A stretch of 64,000 nt of DNA from Desarmillaria ectypa (taxonomy: Eukaryota; Basidiomycota; Agaricomycetes; Agaricales; Physalacriaceae): contig JAUDYN010000002.1 in assembly GCA_030407005.1 (NCBI GenBank), positions 1,550,001 to 1,614,000 on the forward strand. Reading direction: 5' to 3'. Of this stretch, positions 10,173 through 21,928 are shown piece by piece (position 1 is the first letter of the stretch; every line of letters begins with the position of its first letter). A program made the translations under genes and the position numbers. The notes beneath the pieces are model-generated. The model did not search any database. It had not been told where the DNA came from and worked only from the letters and a program-made list of their open reading frames with translations.

Positions 10173-12706
10173 TTATCGACGGGCCTTTTTCGATTTTTCG
10201 ATATGAGCCCTCAACTTCTGCTGCTTCTCTCTCAACGAAGCCTTTTTCTTTCCCCTCACCGCTCCGCTACTCAAAATCATCATGATTGGCTTATTCCTGG
10301 TCTTTTCGCGGTTCGTCGAGCTGCTCGGCGTGTCCTTGTTCTTCTTCCCTTTGTGTGAACCAAATTTATCTCGCCCTTCACGACCCTTTGCTATTGATGC
10401 CATCCGCTCTGCGTAATCAGCTTTCGCTTTCTTGCGTGGGCCGAGAATGTCGTTCTCTGATATGAAAGCATCCTCTTGCGTGCCTTGCATGACCTTTTTA
10501 TTCCCCTCAAGTGCGGCTAGCTTCCGTTTAGCTTGGGAGCCACCACCCGCTTCCACAGCTTGTGTAGCAGCTTGTATTCGAAGATCGTTTAACAGGGAGA
10601 AATCGGCAGGCGTCAGAATCTGTGTGCTAGAATTAGATTCAACAGATATTTGAAGAGAATGATATCACCTTGGTAGTCGCTAGAGTGGAGACCCGCGCTG
10701 CCAGATCCTCAGAATTCTTGTCTTCAGCTTTTGCGTTCTCTCCGTCCTTTTTCTCGCCCTCATCTTCGCTATCGCTAATAACTAGCTGGTCATCGGCATC
10801 ATCCACATCTATCCACCCTTCAGATTCAGATTCAGAATCTGACGAGTCGGACTCGACATCCCAGTTATCCCAGCCAGCATCGCCCGCCTCATCTATATCC
10901 ACGTCTTCTTCTTCCCGGAGCTTGTTGAAATGGTCTTCCAATAACTGTTTCACCACATGATCAGTTTATTGTACCATTAATCAGGAGTTTACGTACCGAA
11001 AGCCCCTCGATATCTACAGCAGCGTCTACGCTGTGTCCGAAGGGTAAAGGCTGAGTACCCGAAGCCATTCCCATGCTAGCTTCTTTGCCCTATCCACCAG
11101 TAAAGATCAACGAAGACAACAATAATGTAAGGATGCCGTACCCGTTCTCTACGCTTCAACATTCCCGGATTGACGTCACGATAGAGCTGAAGAAGACCCC
11201 TCGCGGCAGCTATCACGGCCTTATCCTTACTCTTCCTGTACTCGACTAAATCTCCCAGCATGTCTCCCTCCATGGCCCATGGCTGCCGTCTACATACTTC
11301 GCGTATGGCATTCAACCCAGCGGCAATGACCTCGCTGGCCACACCTGGATGAACGAACTCGTAGGCGAGTTTTTGAATAATGGGCGTTAGCGCGTCGGGG
11401 GGTGTCAGTTCGTGTGTAGACTGGGCTAGGCTGACGAGGATGGCTGGGACGCGCAGTTGGTGGTGAGTAAGGTATTTAACAATGTATGTGTAAAACCCAA
11501 GTACGCAAAGTTTGTGCGAGCCCATAACACGGGAAAGGAGTTGCATGATGAGGATCTTGTGGTCGAGCGAAAACCGCTTTTCGTAGTGGTTAAGAATGTC
11601 ATAGAGTTTTTCAGCAAATGTTTGGGGGTCATTGAGGAGTTGAAGGGTAGGGAAGTTGGGATTCGTGTCACCCTTTCCATTTTGTTGTTTCTACGTGGGG
11701 GTGAAGATATGAAATGAATAAATTATAGGATACACACTTTTTTCGCACTGTTTAACTTTTTCTGAAGCTTCTTGTCGCCGCTTCTTGTCTTCTTGTTTAT
11801 TTCTCGGCGATGATGAAGAGAGCGGACATCTACGGTCTATAATAATGTGAGTTTGCTAACACTAATGGTGGATCAGCTTACCTCTTCTTCCTCGTCATCA
11901 CTGCCCTCTTTTTCTTCATCACTTCCTAGAAAGAAGTGGATGGATGCACTCTGCACCTTAACGACAGGGTGAAAGCAACCAAGTGCAACGATAGAGACAG
12001 ATTTAACGTCATTCCAGATGCCTTTCCTCCAGAGTTCTTTGGTGAGAATGATAGCCCACATTGCATCATGTCCGTTGGTTGGGGAAGCAGACTGCGAGGT
12101 GGAGGCTCTCAGTTTACCCTTGTCGCCAAGAACTTGACCGTCCATTCCTCGTTCAATCATGCCAAAGAGCATTGCTTGAACGGCACGATTGAGTTTGTGG
12201 TTTGTTGAATGGATATTTGCGGTACGTATGTCAGAAAGGATGGTTTTTCGGATCGAAGAGCGCAATGCAGAAGAAGTAGTGCGAGGCAAAAGAGGAAAGA
12301 GGGTCTTGAGGAGCCTAAAGTGCGGTTATATGTGAGAAATTGACCAGCACAATTGGACGCACTTGATGGACGTTATGACATTTTTATTGCGGAGCATGAC
12401 AAGGTTTTGAACGAGAGCCTTCCTTGTATCCGGTGACAAGGTTGCATAGTTTTCTAGCAGCAATGTAGAAAGACGAGACGGGAATTCTGCTGTTTCCTTG
12501 GGGTAACAAGGGGCGACTTGGGCGATGAATGTGACAAGCTCTCTGAATTGCTGGGCGTGTTCGCTTGGATTTGCTTGGAAAATTTGGTGAATACTGTTGT
12601 AATGGTTCCATTGCTGTAGAAATTCTTCCTTGTATGCAGTTGGGTCACGCTTGATGAGATTCTGCAGCTGAGGGAGATTCGAAGTCAAGAGGATGCCGCG
12701 ACCCAT
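10173..12706 (-). CDS. SDA1: Sda1-type ribosome biogenesis and export factor
   Basis: Translation starts at ATG 12706-12704 with MGRGILLTSNLPQLQNLIKR, then YKEEFLQQWNHYNSIHQIF, EFPSRLSTLLLENYATLSP and LVMLRNKNVI. This is the signature of the Sda1 N-terminus. Middle exons (11873-12289 and 11076-11680) give IRTANIHSTNHKLNRAVQAM and RQPWAMEGDMLGDLVEYR with short acidic runs. The region at 10640-10956 is very acidic (DSDSSDSESESEGWIDVDD in part). The end is basic and carries the family tail ISENDILGPRKKAKADYAER and a final KKKASLREKQQKLRAH, stop at 10173. Sda1 acts in the nucleus on pre-60S particles and is needed for their export and for cell cycle start. All main blocks are present, so the gene looks complete. 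Several short introns interrupt it. Confidence 0.88.
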
Positions 12707-12826
12707 GGTAGTAGATGAAGGGGACCGTGGGAAAGAAGAGAAATGGCAAAAAAAAATCAAGTCGTAAAAATGTTACAGGTCGGTATCACAGCAAGCATAC
12801 AATTAATAGCAATAAACTCATAACAA

Positions 12827-13668
12827 TTAAACCGTTGTCTCTGCTGTTGTTGTCGTCGCCGTCGTCGGTGGCGGTGGTATTGGTGTCTCTGTCTCCGTCT
12901 TTACCTCGGATACCGTTAGGCTTGCCGTCGTCGATAATGCATCCCTTCCTCGACCTCTGCCCCGTCCCCTTCCTCGACCACCTCCACGACCCCCGTCTCC
13001 AGAAGGACTAACGGGCGATGGCAGCACAGAGCTTTCATTTGTCTCGCCGTCAGCTGGCGTTGGTTTCTTCTTCCATTCGCCAGTCGTCTTGCCCGAGTCC
13101 CATTCACGACTCTGTATCTTGTCCATCTTTCTCTTTGCATTCTGTTCCCGTGTACGGTCAATGTTCTCCTGGATCTTGCGGACATGCGCCTGTTTGATGC
13201 GCTCCGATTCTTGCGTCTTTCTGAACGCGTCTTCGTCGGCCTGGACGTCCTGCACAACGGTAAGCACGCAGAAATACAGCAGAGCAGTACACCGTACCAG
13301 TCTGCGCTGCTTTATCTTTTCATTCTGTTCCTTCATACGCGCCATTCTCTCCGTGAGTGCCTGTTCACTGAGCTTATCCTGTTACCGTGGTAAGAGAAGA
13401 GAAGAGAAAGACAAGCACCACGACGCACCCGCTGATTACCACCTGTCTTGACACGGTCGGGGTTCACATACGGTTTCTTCTTCTCTTTCATGTCGCCCAT
13501 CTTGCTGCTCGCTGCCGCCCCGCTATCTTGTCCAGCAACAGTCGGCTGGGCCTTGCCACCAGTTGCCGCATCTGAAGGGCCATCCTTCTCGTCTCTAGAC
13601 GATGTCGGAGCGTCTGTGACCTTGAGCTGCTCAAAGTCGAGCCCAAGGGTGTTCGACGAAGTTTCCAT
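12827..13668 (-). CDS. Conserved coiled-coil protein with RGG-rich C-terminal tail
   Basis: Three exons start at ATG 13668-13666 (METSSNTLGLDFEQLKV). The N-terminal third is low in order, with the stretch KEKKKPYVNPDRVKTGGNQR just before the first intron. The middle is a charged helix with two matching repeats: RMARMKEQNEKIKQRR and, later, HVRKIQENIDRTREQNAKRK, followed by MDKIQSREWDSGK. The C-terminal part is a glycine-arginine run (GRGGGRGRGRGRGRGR) and then Thr/Pro-rich residues to the stop at 12827. RGG tails usually bind RNA or ribosomes, so an RNA-associated role is plausible, but I do not recognise a named family. It shares a 116-base gap with the divergent phosphoglycerate kinase gene, so the two may share a promoter. 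Confidence is high that it codes for protein and low on function. Confidence 0.75.
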
Positions 13669-13727
13669 CCAAGACGTAGGCCGTGTGCAACGTGCAAGAG
13701 TCTGGATCAGTGACGAGAGCCAAATAG

Positions 13728-13734
13728 TATAAGA
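13728..13734 (+). promoter_or_regulatory. TATA-like box upstream of PGK
   Basis: TATAAGA lies 51 bases before the phosphoglycerate kinase ATG at 13785, inside the 116-base gap between two divergent genes. The position suits a TATA box of a strongly expressed glycolytic gene. This is inference from position and sequence only. Confidence 0.4.
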
Positions 13735-13784
13735 GCCGGGATCCCAGTCCGGCCGGCACTCCGTATCCCTTACCTTCCACCACC

Positions 13785-15402
13785 ATGTCCCTCTCTAACA
13801 AGCTCGCACTTACTGACCTCTCGCTCACTGGAAAACGCGTCCTTATTCGTGTCGACTTCAACGTTCCCATCCAGGAGGGCAAGATAACAAATCCCGCTGT
13901 AGGTCGCCATCGATAACAGGCGGAATTCTCCTGATTTCCTTGGTAGCGAATCGTAGCAGCCCTTCCCACCATCAAGTATGCTCTCGAGAATGGTATTTTC
14001 ATTTGCTTGGATGCATGAATTCGTATGTAAATGATGTTGCAGGTGCAACCACCGTGGTTCTTATGTCCCATCTTGGTCGTCCCGATGGCAAGGTCATCCA
14101 GAAATACTCCCTAAAACCCGTTTCTGCCGAGCTTGAATCGCTCCTTGGCAAGCCAGTCACCTTCTTGAACGATTGCGTTGGTCCTGAAGTCGAGAGTGCT
14201 GTGGCTTCTGCCCCTTCCGGTTCCATCATTCTCCTTGAGAACCTCCGATTCCATATCGAGGAGGAGGGTTCAGTGAAGAACAAAGACGGCACCAAGACAA
14301 AGGCTGATCCCGCCAAGGTTGCTGAATTCCGTGCGAGCCTTACCAAGCTCGGTGATGTCTATGTCAACGACGCCTTCGGTACTGCTCACCGTGCGCACTC
14401 TAGTATGGTCGGTGTTCAGCTACCTCAACGCGCGTCTGGCTTCCTCGTCAAGAAGGAACTCGAGTACTTTGCCAAGGCTCTTGAACACCCGGAGAGGCCT
14501 TTCCTTGCTATCCTTGGTGGTGCCAAAGTTTCAGACAAGATTCAATTGATTGACAACATGCTCGACAAGGTTGGCAGAGTTGCGTTGTGTGGCGAACGTT
14601 GCATCCTCATCATTATTTCAGGTCAACTCTTTGATCATCTGTGGCGGTATGGCCTTCACTTTCAAGAAGACTCTTGAAAACATCTCGGTTTGCTATATAT
14701 TACGAAGACGCGGTTCAATTGGCTCATTGCAGTTCTAGATTGGAAACTCCCTCTTCGATGCAGCTGGATCTGAGAAGGTCGCTGGTCTCGTCGAGAAGGC
14801 AAAGCAAAAGGGTGTTAAGATTGTATTTCCTGTCGACTATGTCATTGCCGATAAATTCGACAAGGATGCAAAGGTCCTCAGGTTTCATTCATTTCCAAGG
14901 GACGATCTAATCTGTTCCCACAGACTGGCACTGCTACCGACACAAAAGGCATACCTGACGGCTGGATGGGTCTTGATGTCGGCCCCAAAAGTCGCGAATT
15001 GTTCCGTGAGGCCGTGCTGGAGGCCAAGACCATTCTATGGAATGGGTGCGCAATCTTTGGGGTGATGATGCATCCAGACCACTAAATTTATTCTCTATCT
15101 TTAGACCTCCAGGTGTGTTCGAGTTCCCTGCTTTCGCGGCTGGATCTACTGCTCTCCTCGATGCCAACATCGAGGCTGCTAAGAATGGGGCTGTCGTCAT
15201 CGTTGGTGGTGGAGACACAGCAACAGTTGTCGCCCAGCACCATGCTGAGGACAAGCTGAGTCATGTTAGCACTGGTGGAGGCGCCAGTCTCGAATTGTTG
15301 GAGGGCAAGGTTTGTACACCCTCATATCACCTCCAATTGAACACTAATTCGGATCATTTCACGTAGGCACTTCCTGGTGTCGTCGCGCTTAGCGAGAAGT
15401 AG
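13785..15402 (+). CDS. PGK1: Phosphoglycerate kinase
   Basis: The start [20 protein letters not shown], then [10 protein letters not shown], is the PGK N-terminus with the substrate-binding RVDFN. It continues through [59 protein letters not shown] and [19 protein letters not shown], then [15 protein letters not shown]. The C-terminal nucleotide domain has [38 protein letters not shown] and [16 protein letters not shown], ending [11 protein letters not shown] and TAG at 15400-15402. At least seven introns cut the gene. The enzyme moves a phosphate from 1,3-bisphosphoglycerate to ADP in cytosolic glycolysis. Every catalytic block is intact and the length is usual (about 415 residues). It is head-to-head with the RGG protein gene, and a TATA-like box lies 51 bases upstream. 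Confidence 0.95.
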
Positions 15403-15613
15403 CTGTAAAAGGATGAGAAGAAACCAAATGTACAAGAAGATAGACATTATTTTAGTACTTAAGGCCATGTATAAGTATTCAGAAGTGTAGCGTCCTGCGG
15501 CGTCGCGCAATCAAATTTGCAATTATCAGAACACGAAATGCATGTGATGAGAAAGAGTTACTTATTTCGGTATCCCTTGCCAGAGGTAACCTTACATCCC
15601 GCCATCGTGCACC

Positions 15614-17909
15614 ATGGCCCAAGCTCGACGCCGTTCAACTCGTGGAAAGAAATCAGAGGTGATAGAAGAAACGGCTACGTCGCCTTCGAATTCTATACAT
15701 GAACCGGAAGTACAGGAGGAGCATAAGGGGAAATCCGAGGCAGCGACCGAAGAGACTTGTCCTTCCTGTCCCAAGGACGCCTCTGAAGATACTAGCCTCG
15801 ACAAGGACAACTGGATTCGGTGCGATGCTTGTAAAGTTTGGTATCACTGGGGCTGCGCAGGAAATGGTGAGGATTCCGCCTCTATAGACAAATGGTGCGC
15901 CTTGCCGTTCCAGCTACGGACTGCATTAATATTCACCCAGGTATTGTACACCGTGCCTGCAAACAGATCCCAAGCGCGCCATTACACTGAAAGCCCCAGC
16001 ACGCAAGTCTGACCGGAAACGAGCGCCAAGAGATTACGCTGGGCTGAATTCCAGTGGGATGGAAATGGACCCAGCGAGGTGGGTGAGGATGATGGACGGC
16101 AAGCATATCAAGCCAGACCAATTCAAGAGAATGAAAGGTGCGGATGTTGGGCTGGAATGGCTGCAGGACGACGAGACTGCAATGTCGGAGCCCATTATCA
16201 TCGAGAAACCAGATGGACTGGGCATGAAAATGCCACCTAGCGACTTTACCGTCGAGCACGTTGTGGAAGATGTTGGTGATGATGTTCCTGTGGAGGGTAT
16301 GTCACTCTTCCCCGTCGCCGTCTATACTTCCGTCTAACCAATGTTTTGCAGTCATAGGTAAACATAGTACACTTTCCTTTCGCTGTGTTATGATCTTGAT
16401 GTGGTAATTCCAGATGTCGCAACACAGTCTACCTCTCCTGGATGGAATCTTGGCAAGTGGGCGGATTATTGGGCACTAGAGTCGGAAAAGAGGGATAAAG
16501 TCAGAAATGTGATTTCTTTGGAGGTTTCTGGGACACCACTGGCCGACAGAATACTTCCTCCGCGGCTGGTGAGAGAGCTAGATTGGGTGGACAACTTTTG
16601 GCCAAGTACAAGGAAAGGAAAGGGTCACACCTATCCTAAGGTTCAGCTATATTGTTTAATGGGTGTTGCTCAAGCGTGGACGGTGAATATGCTTTGACGT
16701 CAAAATGATGCCCTTGTTGACATTCAACACAGGACTGGCACATTGATTTCGCTGGATCTTCCGTATACTATCATATACTAAGTGGATCCAAGGTACGCTG
16801 TACCATGTTGGTTTTGAATCAAGCTCATACCTGGTTTTAGGTCTTTTACTTCATACGACCAACGCCTGCCAACCTCGCCGCATATGAGAAGTGGTCTGGG
16901 ACTGAGATTCAGAACCAGACGTGGCTTGGTGATATGGTGGATGAAGTCGTCAAAATTTCATTAACAGCTGGAAATACCATGATAATACCTACCGGGTGGA
17001 TACATGCAGTTGTAAGTGTATTTTGACTGTACCGAAACTTTGAGCTCATGGGTCTTCAGCACACACCAGAAGACACCTTGGTGTTTGGCGGAAACTTTCT
17101 ACATTCGTACAATGTTGCTACCCGTGAGCCCATCTTGACTGATTTGAACAGACCACTCATCTTAAGCAGAGCTCAAGGTGCGAGACATTGAGATTACTAC
17201 ATCAGTCCCCCGAAAGTTCCGATTCCCGATGTTTTCAAAGTAAGCGAGTGTCTGTTTGTACTATCCACCTTGGAAGGTTGATAATGATGGCAGACTCTGC
17301 TGGTATGTCGGAGACAAATATTTACGAGACCTCAAAGTGTCTCCAGGCAGCTCACTTCCGCCTCGTGTCGCAACTTCGGTAGCCTATTTGGCTGATTTTC
17401 TTGTTTCTCAAGTACGCATATTAGAGGGGGGTGATGAGGCGGCCAAGAAGGAGGTCAAGGAGCAAATACCACATGATCGCGTCAAAGACCCTGCAGTCGT
17501 TGCTCGAGAGCTGCGATGGAGAGTGCGTATAGCAACTGGTCTCACCAGCGACGACGAGGACAGTGGAAAAGTGCCGAATATCCGCACCAAAAATGGGGCA
17601 GGTACAAAGCGAAAACGGACGATGTCGGAGGACCCCGCAGAAGGGCATCCCGGTCCTGTACGTTTCAAAAATTTCAAACCCAGAAAATGGGACAGCATCG
17701 ATGAGAAGGCAGAAGATGGGGAGAATAGGGAAGTCAAGTGCCGACGACCGTTGGATGATGAGCCCGTTGAAAAATGGACAGAAGCAGAGGGGGAAGACAC
17801 GGCTGCTACGATGCGACGGCGGCAAGTACTGATAAAAGTTCGACGGACACGAGATGGATTGGAGCGAGAGGTGATTGAACGAACGATTGAAGAATGGAAA
17901 TTTCAGTAG
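15614..17909 (+). CDS. PHD finger and JmjC domain histone demethylase (KDM2/JHDM1-like)
   Basis: From ATG 15614 the protein starts with a basic, Ser-rich lead ([15 protein letters not shown]) and a PHD finger: [26 protein letters not shown]. The JmjC part begins near 16400. It holds [18 protein letters not shown] (iron ligands H and D), [18 protein letters not shown] and [20 protein letters not shown] (third ligand H), then [11 protein letters not shown]. This H-x-D...H set and the FIRPT motif place it with JHDM1/KDM2 and Epe1-like enzymes, which remove methyl groups from histone H3 lysine 36 using iron and 2-oxoglutarate. The C-terminal exon (about 17256-17909) is charged and disordered, with [12 protein letters not shown] and [11 protein letters not shown], and may bind DNA or chromatin. 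All three iron ligands are present, so activity is likely. The exact histone site is not shown by sequence. Confidence 0.85.
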
Positions 17910-18004
17910 CAGAATATTCGTGCCTTTATATAAAATTTATTCGTATCCTTTTTTTATCATTAGGTGCACGTGCACGCTCCTAAACTGATATCATTTGGAC
18001 CATC

Positions 18005-20264
18005 ATGTCCTCCTCGTCGCCGTCCTCGTCACGCTCAAATTCTGTTTACTACCAAGACGCGAGCGCCATGCCGTCCATCGCTGAATCCGACGTCGACGGT
18101 GCCAGACGTAAGACGATATTCCCAGCCCATGTCGTGCGACACTGATAATGACGTTTCTCCCAGCCCTTATGTATCACAGCAACCATTCGATGCCGACGGT
18201 ACCGCCAGATGGTCCCCCACAGTACGATGCAGTACTGCAGCTGCCGACATTCGACCCGTCAGTCGCGCTCGAGGGTTTAAGCATCAGCGACCAGCGGGCT
18301 CCTACCCATTCGGCACCTCCCAACGACCCCATTGCCCGCTCAAAATCATCTATGTCGATGCGCTCGTATCAGTCAGCACCACAGCCGCGGACATACCAGC
18401 CGCCCAGACATGTCAATAGCCTACCACCCGCCCCAAACTACAATCTCCCACCCCGACAGCACTTTCCTGTTGACCAGGCCGAGAATGCATCCATTTATAC
18501 AACAACGACGGACAGCCCGGTATCTCTTAACAATGGTGGATTTGAACGTTTTGACTACCAGGCTGCCGGTGGGTATGGTTACGACGACCGGGGCAGCTAT
18601 GATTCCATGCACATGCGGCGATACCCCCAACAAACGTACAATCCTTTGTATGCTGCAGCATCCAATGTCCTGGGCATGGGTCCACCTCCTGGCCCTCACA
18701 ATCCTTCTCCTTCCGCTCCTGTCCCAGCCCCAGCCCAAAGCTACTCGTCGAATTTCAGTTCTTACAGTAACGACACGCTACCCACTAGTATCTCTGCCCC
18801 ACATTTACCACCTAATGGTTACGACACTAGGCCTCCCATGAATGGTTACGATCCCAGGTCTCCGAACGGATTGCCGCCCAATGTCTTGCCTCCGAACGCA
18901 ATCCCTCTCAATGGTCTACCACCCAATGGGTTACCTCCCAGTGGATACGACGTCAGTCCACATCCCGCTCCCTCATTGTCGCTATCGTTAGACGATAACA
19001 CCTCGGATTTTGAGCCTCGGCCGTTGCTGCAGCGCGGCGAGACCTCTGCTTCGGTATCTCTCTCTTCAAAGAAGTCCAAAGCAATCGATCTCAGTGCTCC
19101 TCCTTACACAAAGGAATATATCGAACAGTATCGGCAGCGAATAAAAGGGGATCCTGATCCCGAGGCTCACTTTTTGTACGCCAAGTACCTCATTGATGCC
19201 GCTCGGAAAATCCGTGCTAGTGGCAAAGATCAGCGAGCTGCCAAAAAGTACAGCGAGCTACTCATAACTGAAGCCCTCAAAGTTATGCGCCGCCTGGCTA
19301 CACAGGGTGAGCCGTTTAGTGAAGCTCAGTTTTATATGGCGAATTGTCATGGCACGGGTGCACTTGGTCTACCGGTAGACCACGAGCGAGCGTACCATCT
19401 CTACCTTCAAGCTGCCAAACAGAATCACGCATCTGCCTGCTACAGGGTTGCTGTTTGTAACGAGATTGGTGCAGGTACTCGGAAGGAGCCCGAGCGTGCA
19501 GCCAACTTTTATCGCAAAGCCGCATCGATGGGTGATACGGCAGCGATGTACAAGTTGGGAATGATCCTTCTTCACGGTTCTCTCGGCCAGCAGCGTAACA
19601 CCCGAGAAGCGGTTGGATGGTTACGGCGGGCAGCCGAACAGGCGGATGAAGAGAATCCCCATGCCCTGCACGAACTGGGGCTCTTGTATGAAATGAAAAG
19701 TGGTCAGGTTGTCCCCCATGATCCAATTTATGCTAAGAGTTTGTTTACTCAAGCGGCCCATCTCGGTTACACGCAGTCACAGTATAAGCTGGGTCAGTGC
19801 TACGAGTATGGCTCGCTGACATGCCCCGTTGATCCTCGGCGGTCGATAGCATGGTACACCAAAGCTGCGGAGAAGGGGGACGCAGAGGCTGAGCTGGCAC
19901 TGAGTGGCTGGTACCTGACAGGAAGCGAAGGTGTTCTGAAGCAGAGCGATTCGGAAGCTTATCTCTGGGCCCGGCGGGCAGCGAACAAGGGCCTGAGCAA
20001 AGCCGAGTACGCCGTTGGATACTACGCCGAAGTGGGCATTGGCATCAAGCAGGATATAGAGTTTGCAAAGCGATGGTATATGCGAGCAGCAGGTCCGTCT
20101 ACTTTTTACATTGTTGGTCGAATATTTTCTGATTTTTTTTTGTAGCTCAAGGCAATAAAAGGGCGATGAATCGATTAACTGAGATGAAACGAATGGGAAG
20201 TAAACGATTAAATGTTGCACGCCCTACGCGACAGCAGGCCAAGGATGAATGTGTTATTTGTTAG
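18005..20264 (+). CDS. Sel1-repeat protein, Skt5/Chs4-like chitin synthase activator, CAAX end
   Basis: ATG 18005 (MSSSSPSSSRSNSVYYQDAS) is joined by one intron to a large exon that starts about 18160. The first 330 residues are disordered and rich in Pro, Ser, Asn and Tyr, with repeats of the type LPPNG/GYD around 18820-18950. From about 19090 come Sel1/TPR-like repeats: KEYIEQYRQRIKGDPDPEAH, AQFYMANCHGTGALGL, ACYRVAVCNEIGAGTR, AAMYKLGMILLHGSLGQ, SQYKLGQCYEYGSLTCP and SKAEYAVGYYAEVGIG. The last exon, after an intron near 20094-20143, ends KDECVIC and TAG at 20262-20264. The terminal CVIC fits a CAAX prenylation box, as in yeast Skt5/Chs4, which is farnesylated and brings chitin synthase III to the membrane. 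The match in domain order and lipid motif is good, though fungi have several Skt5-like paralogues. Confidence 0.82.
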
Positions 20265-20360
20265 CTATATATAATATTTATTGCTTTCATTTACGTGGAG
20301 CTGGACTTGTATTTTTTCCATAATAATGGAGATAAGACAGCCACTACATCTACATACACC

Positions 20361-21710
20361 ATGTCATTGATCAGCAAGGCTCCCGTCTTCAAGCCCTTCA
20401 CACTTGCCCTGATCCAGCTGGGAGGTACCAGCGTCAACAAGGCTGACAATTTGAAGCATGCAAGAGAAACGATATTCAAGGCTGCGACGAACCCTGCCAA
20501 GCCCCAGGTCGTCGTTCTGCCAGTACGATTCTTACTTTCCGCCGTCTACCGACACTCATTGGAATTAGGAATGCTTCAATTCGCCTTATGGACATGTCCA
20601 TTTCCCAAACTATGCTGAGGACATCGAGTACGTTCCCGGCAAGCCGTACGATGTCGCCCAGAGCAAGAGCGAGTCTGTGAAGATGCTCTCGTCGGCTGCG
20701 AAGGAGGCTGGAGTGTGGCTCATTGGAGGTGGGCTGCTCAGAGCTCTAAGCTTGAATTACTGACTGATGCTGGAGCAGGCTCGATACCAGAACATGAGCC
20801 GGCCAGTGGCAAGCTCTACAATACATGTACAGTGTACAACCCCCAAGGCGACCTGATTGCTATGCATAGAAAGGTCCATCTGTTCGACATTGACATTCCT
20901 GGAAAGATTACGTTCAAGGTATGTTTCCTCGCTGGGGGGTAGCAGGCGCTGAGGTGCGCTCTCCAGGAAAGCGAGACCTTAGCGGGGGGTACGACTCTGA
21001 ATTTCTTCGACACAGGTACGTCGCTGGTAGCAAAGACTGATCCTGCTGACCCGGGCTAGATTTTGCACGTATTGGCCTGGGTATCTGCTACGACGTACGG
21101 TTTCCAGAGATGGCGATGATAGCTGCACGAAATGGTACAATCTCCCGGCTGGTCTTACCGCACATCGCTAACTATCGACCGCCAGGTTGCCATATGCTCA
21201 TTTATCCTGGGGCATTCAATACGACGACTGGGCCCCTTCATTGGGAGCTCCTTCAACGAGGACGGTGAGCGTAGCTGCTACCTCGTCCACCAATCGACTC
21301 ATCGCTTGATGCAGCGCCCTGGATAATCAAATATACATGTCTATGTGCAGTCCCGCGCGAGATTTGGCATCTAAATACCATGCGGTATGTTCTACCCTGG
21401 AATATTTACCTGTATTGGCTGAGCTTTGACAGTGGGGACATTCGATGGTGGTTGACCCGATGTAAGTCTATGTGCTCGTTGTACGTGCAGGGCTTACCCT
21501 TCTGTCGTAGGGGTAAAGTGCTCTCCGAAGCTGGACACGACGAAGAAATTACCTATACAGATATCGGTACTATTCCAACTTTTTTCTAAGTTGTTTTCTG
21601 AATTCTTCCCCTCAGACCCCAAGGTCTTTGAAGAGACTCGGACCTGGATACCTGTAACAAAGCAGCGCCGATTTGATGTATATCCAGATGTCAGTGCACA
21701 ATATAGTTGA
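20361..21710 (+). CDS. NIT2: Nit2-like carbon-nitrogen hydrolase (omega-amidase family)
   Basis: The protein opens [20 protein letters not shown] and has the Glu-Lys-Cys triad of nitrilase-fold enzymes. The glutamate comes right after an intron in [17 protein letters not shown], the lysine is in [16 protein letters not shown], and the cysteine is in [14 protein letters not shown]. Further blocks are [43 protein letters not shown] and [15 protein letters not shown], with TGA at 21708-21710. Seven or more introns interrupt it. Nit2 (omega-amidase) splits the amide of alpha-ketoglutaramate and alpha-ketosuccinamate after glutamine or asparagine transamination. The FDIDIPG and TTTGPLHW motifs favour Nit2 over Nit1. 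The triad is complete, so it is likely active. Confidence 0.9.
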
Positions 21711-21928
21711 GAATAATTGTTAGGATTACTCGAAATGGGACCAAAGAAGAGCTGTGTAGATTTTCCGGATTTGTAAAGTTGTAGAAACGCGTAGATGGTT
21801 GTGGAAGGACTGCCTTTGTAACAGCGGTAATGTGTAACGCGTGACCTATTTTGTACATTCTGCCACTTTATTCCTTCTCCTCTTAACGCTTTTTCTTCCC
21901 TTATCCTTCTTTCCTCCTTACCGTCATC

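Noticed and set aside
17408..17825. Two overlapping minus frames within the JmjC gene
   Set aside because: They mirror a charged low-complexity exon of the plus-strand gene and have Ser/Phe-rich content typical of antisense shadows.
18820..18950. LPPNG-type repeats as a tandem-repeat mobile feature
   Set aside because: They stay in frame in a disordered part of the Skt5-like protein and are best read as low-complexity protein sequence.
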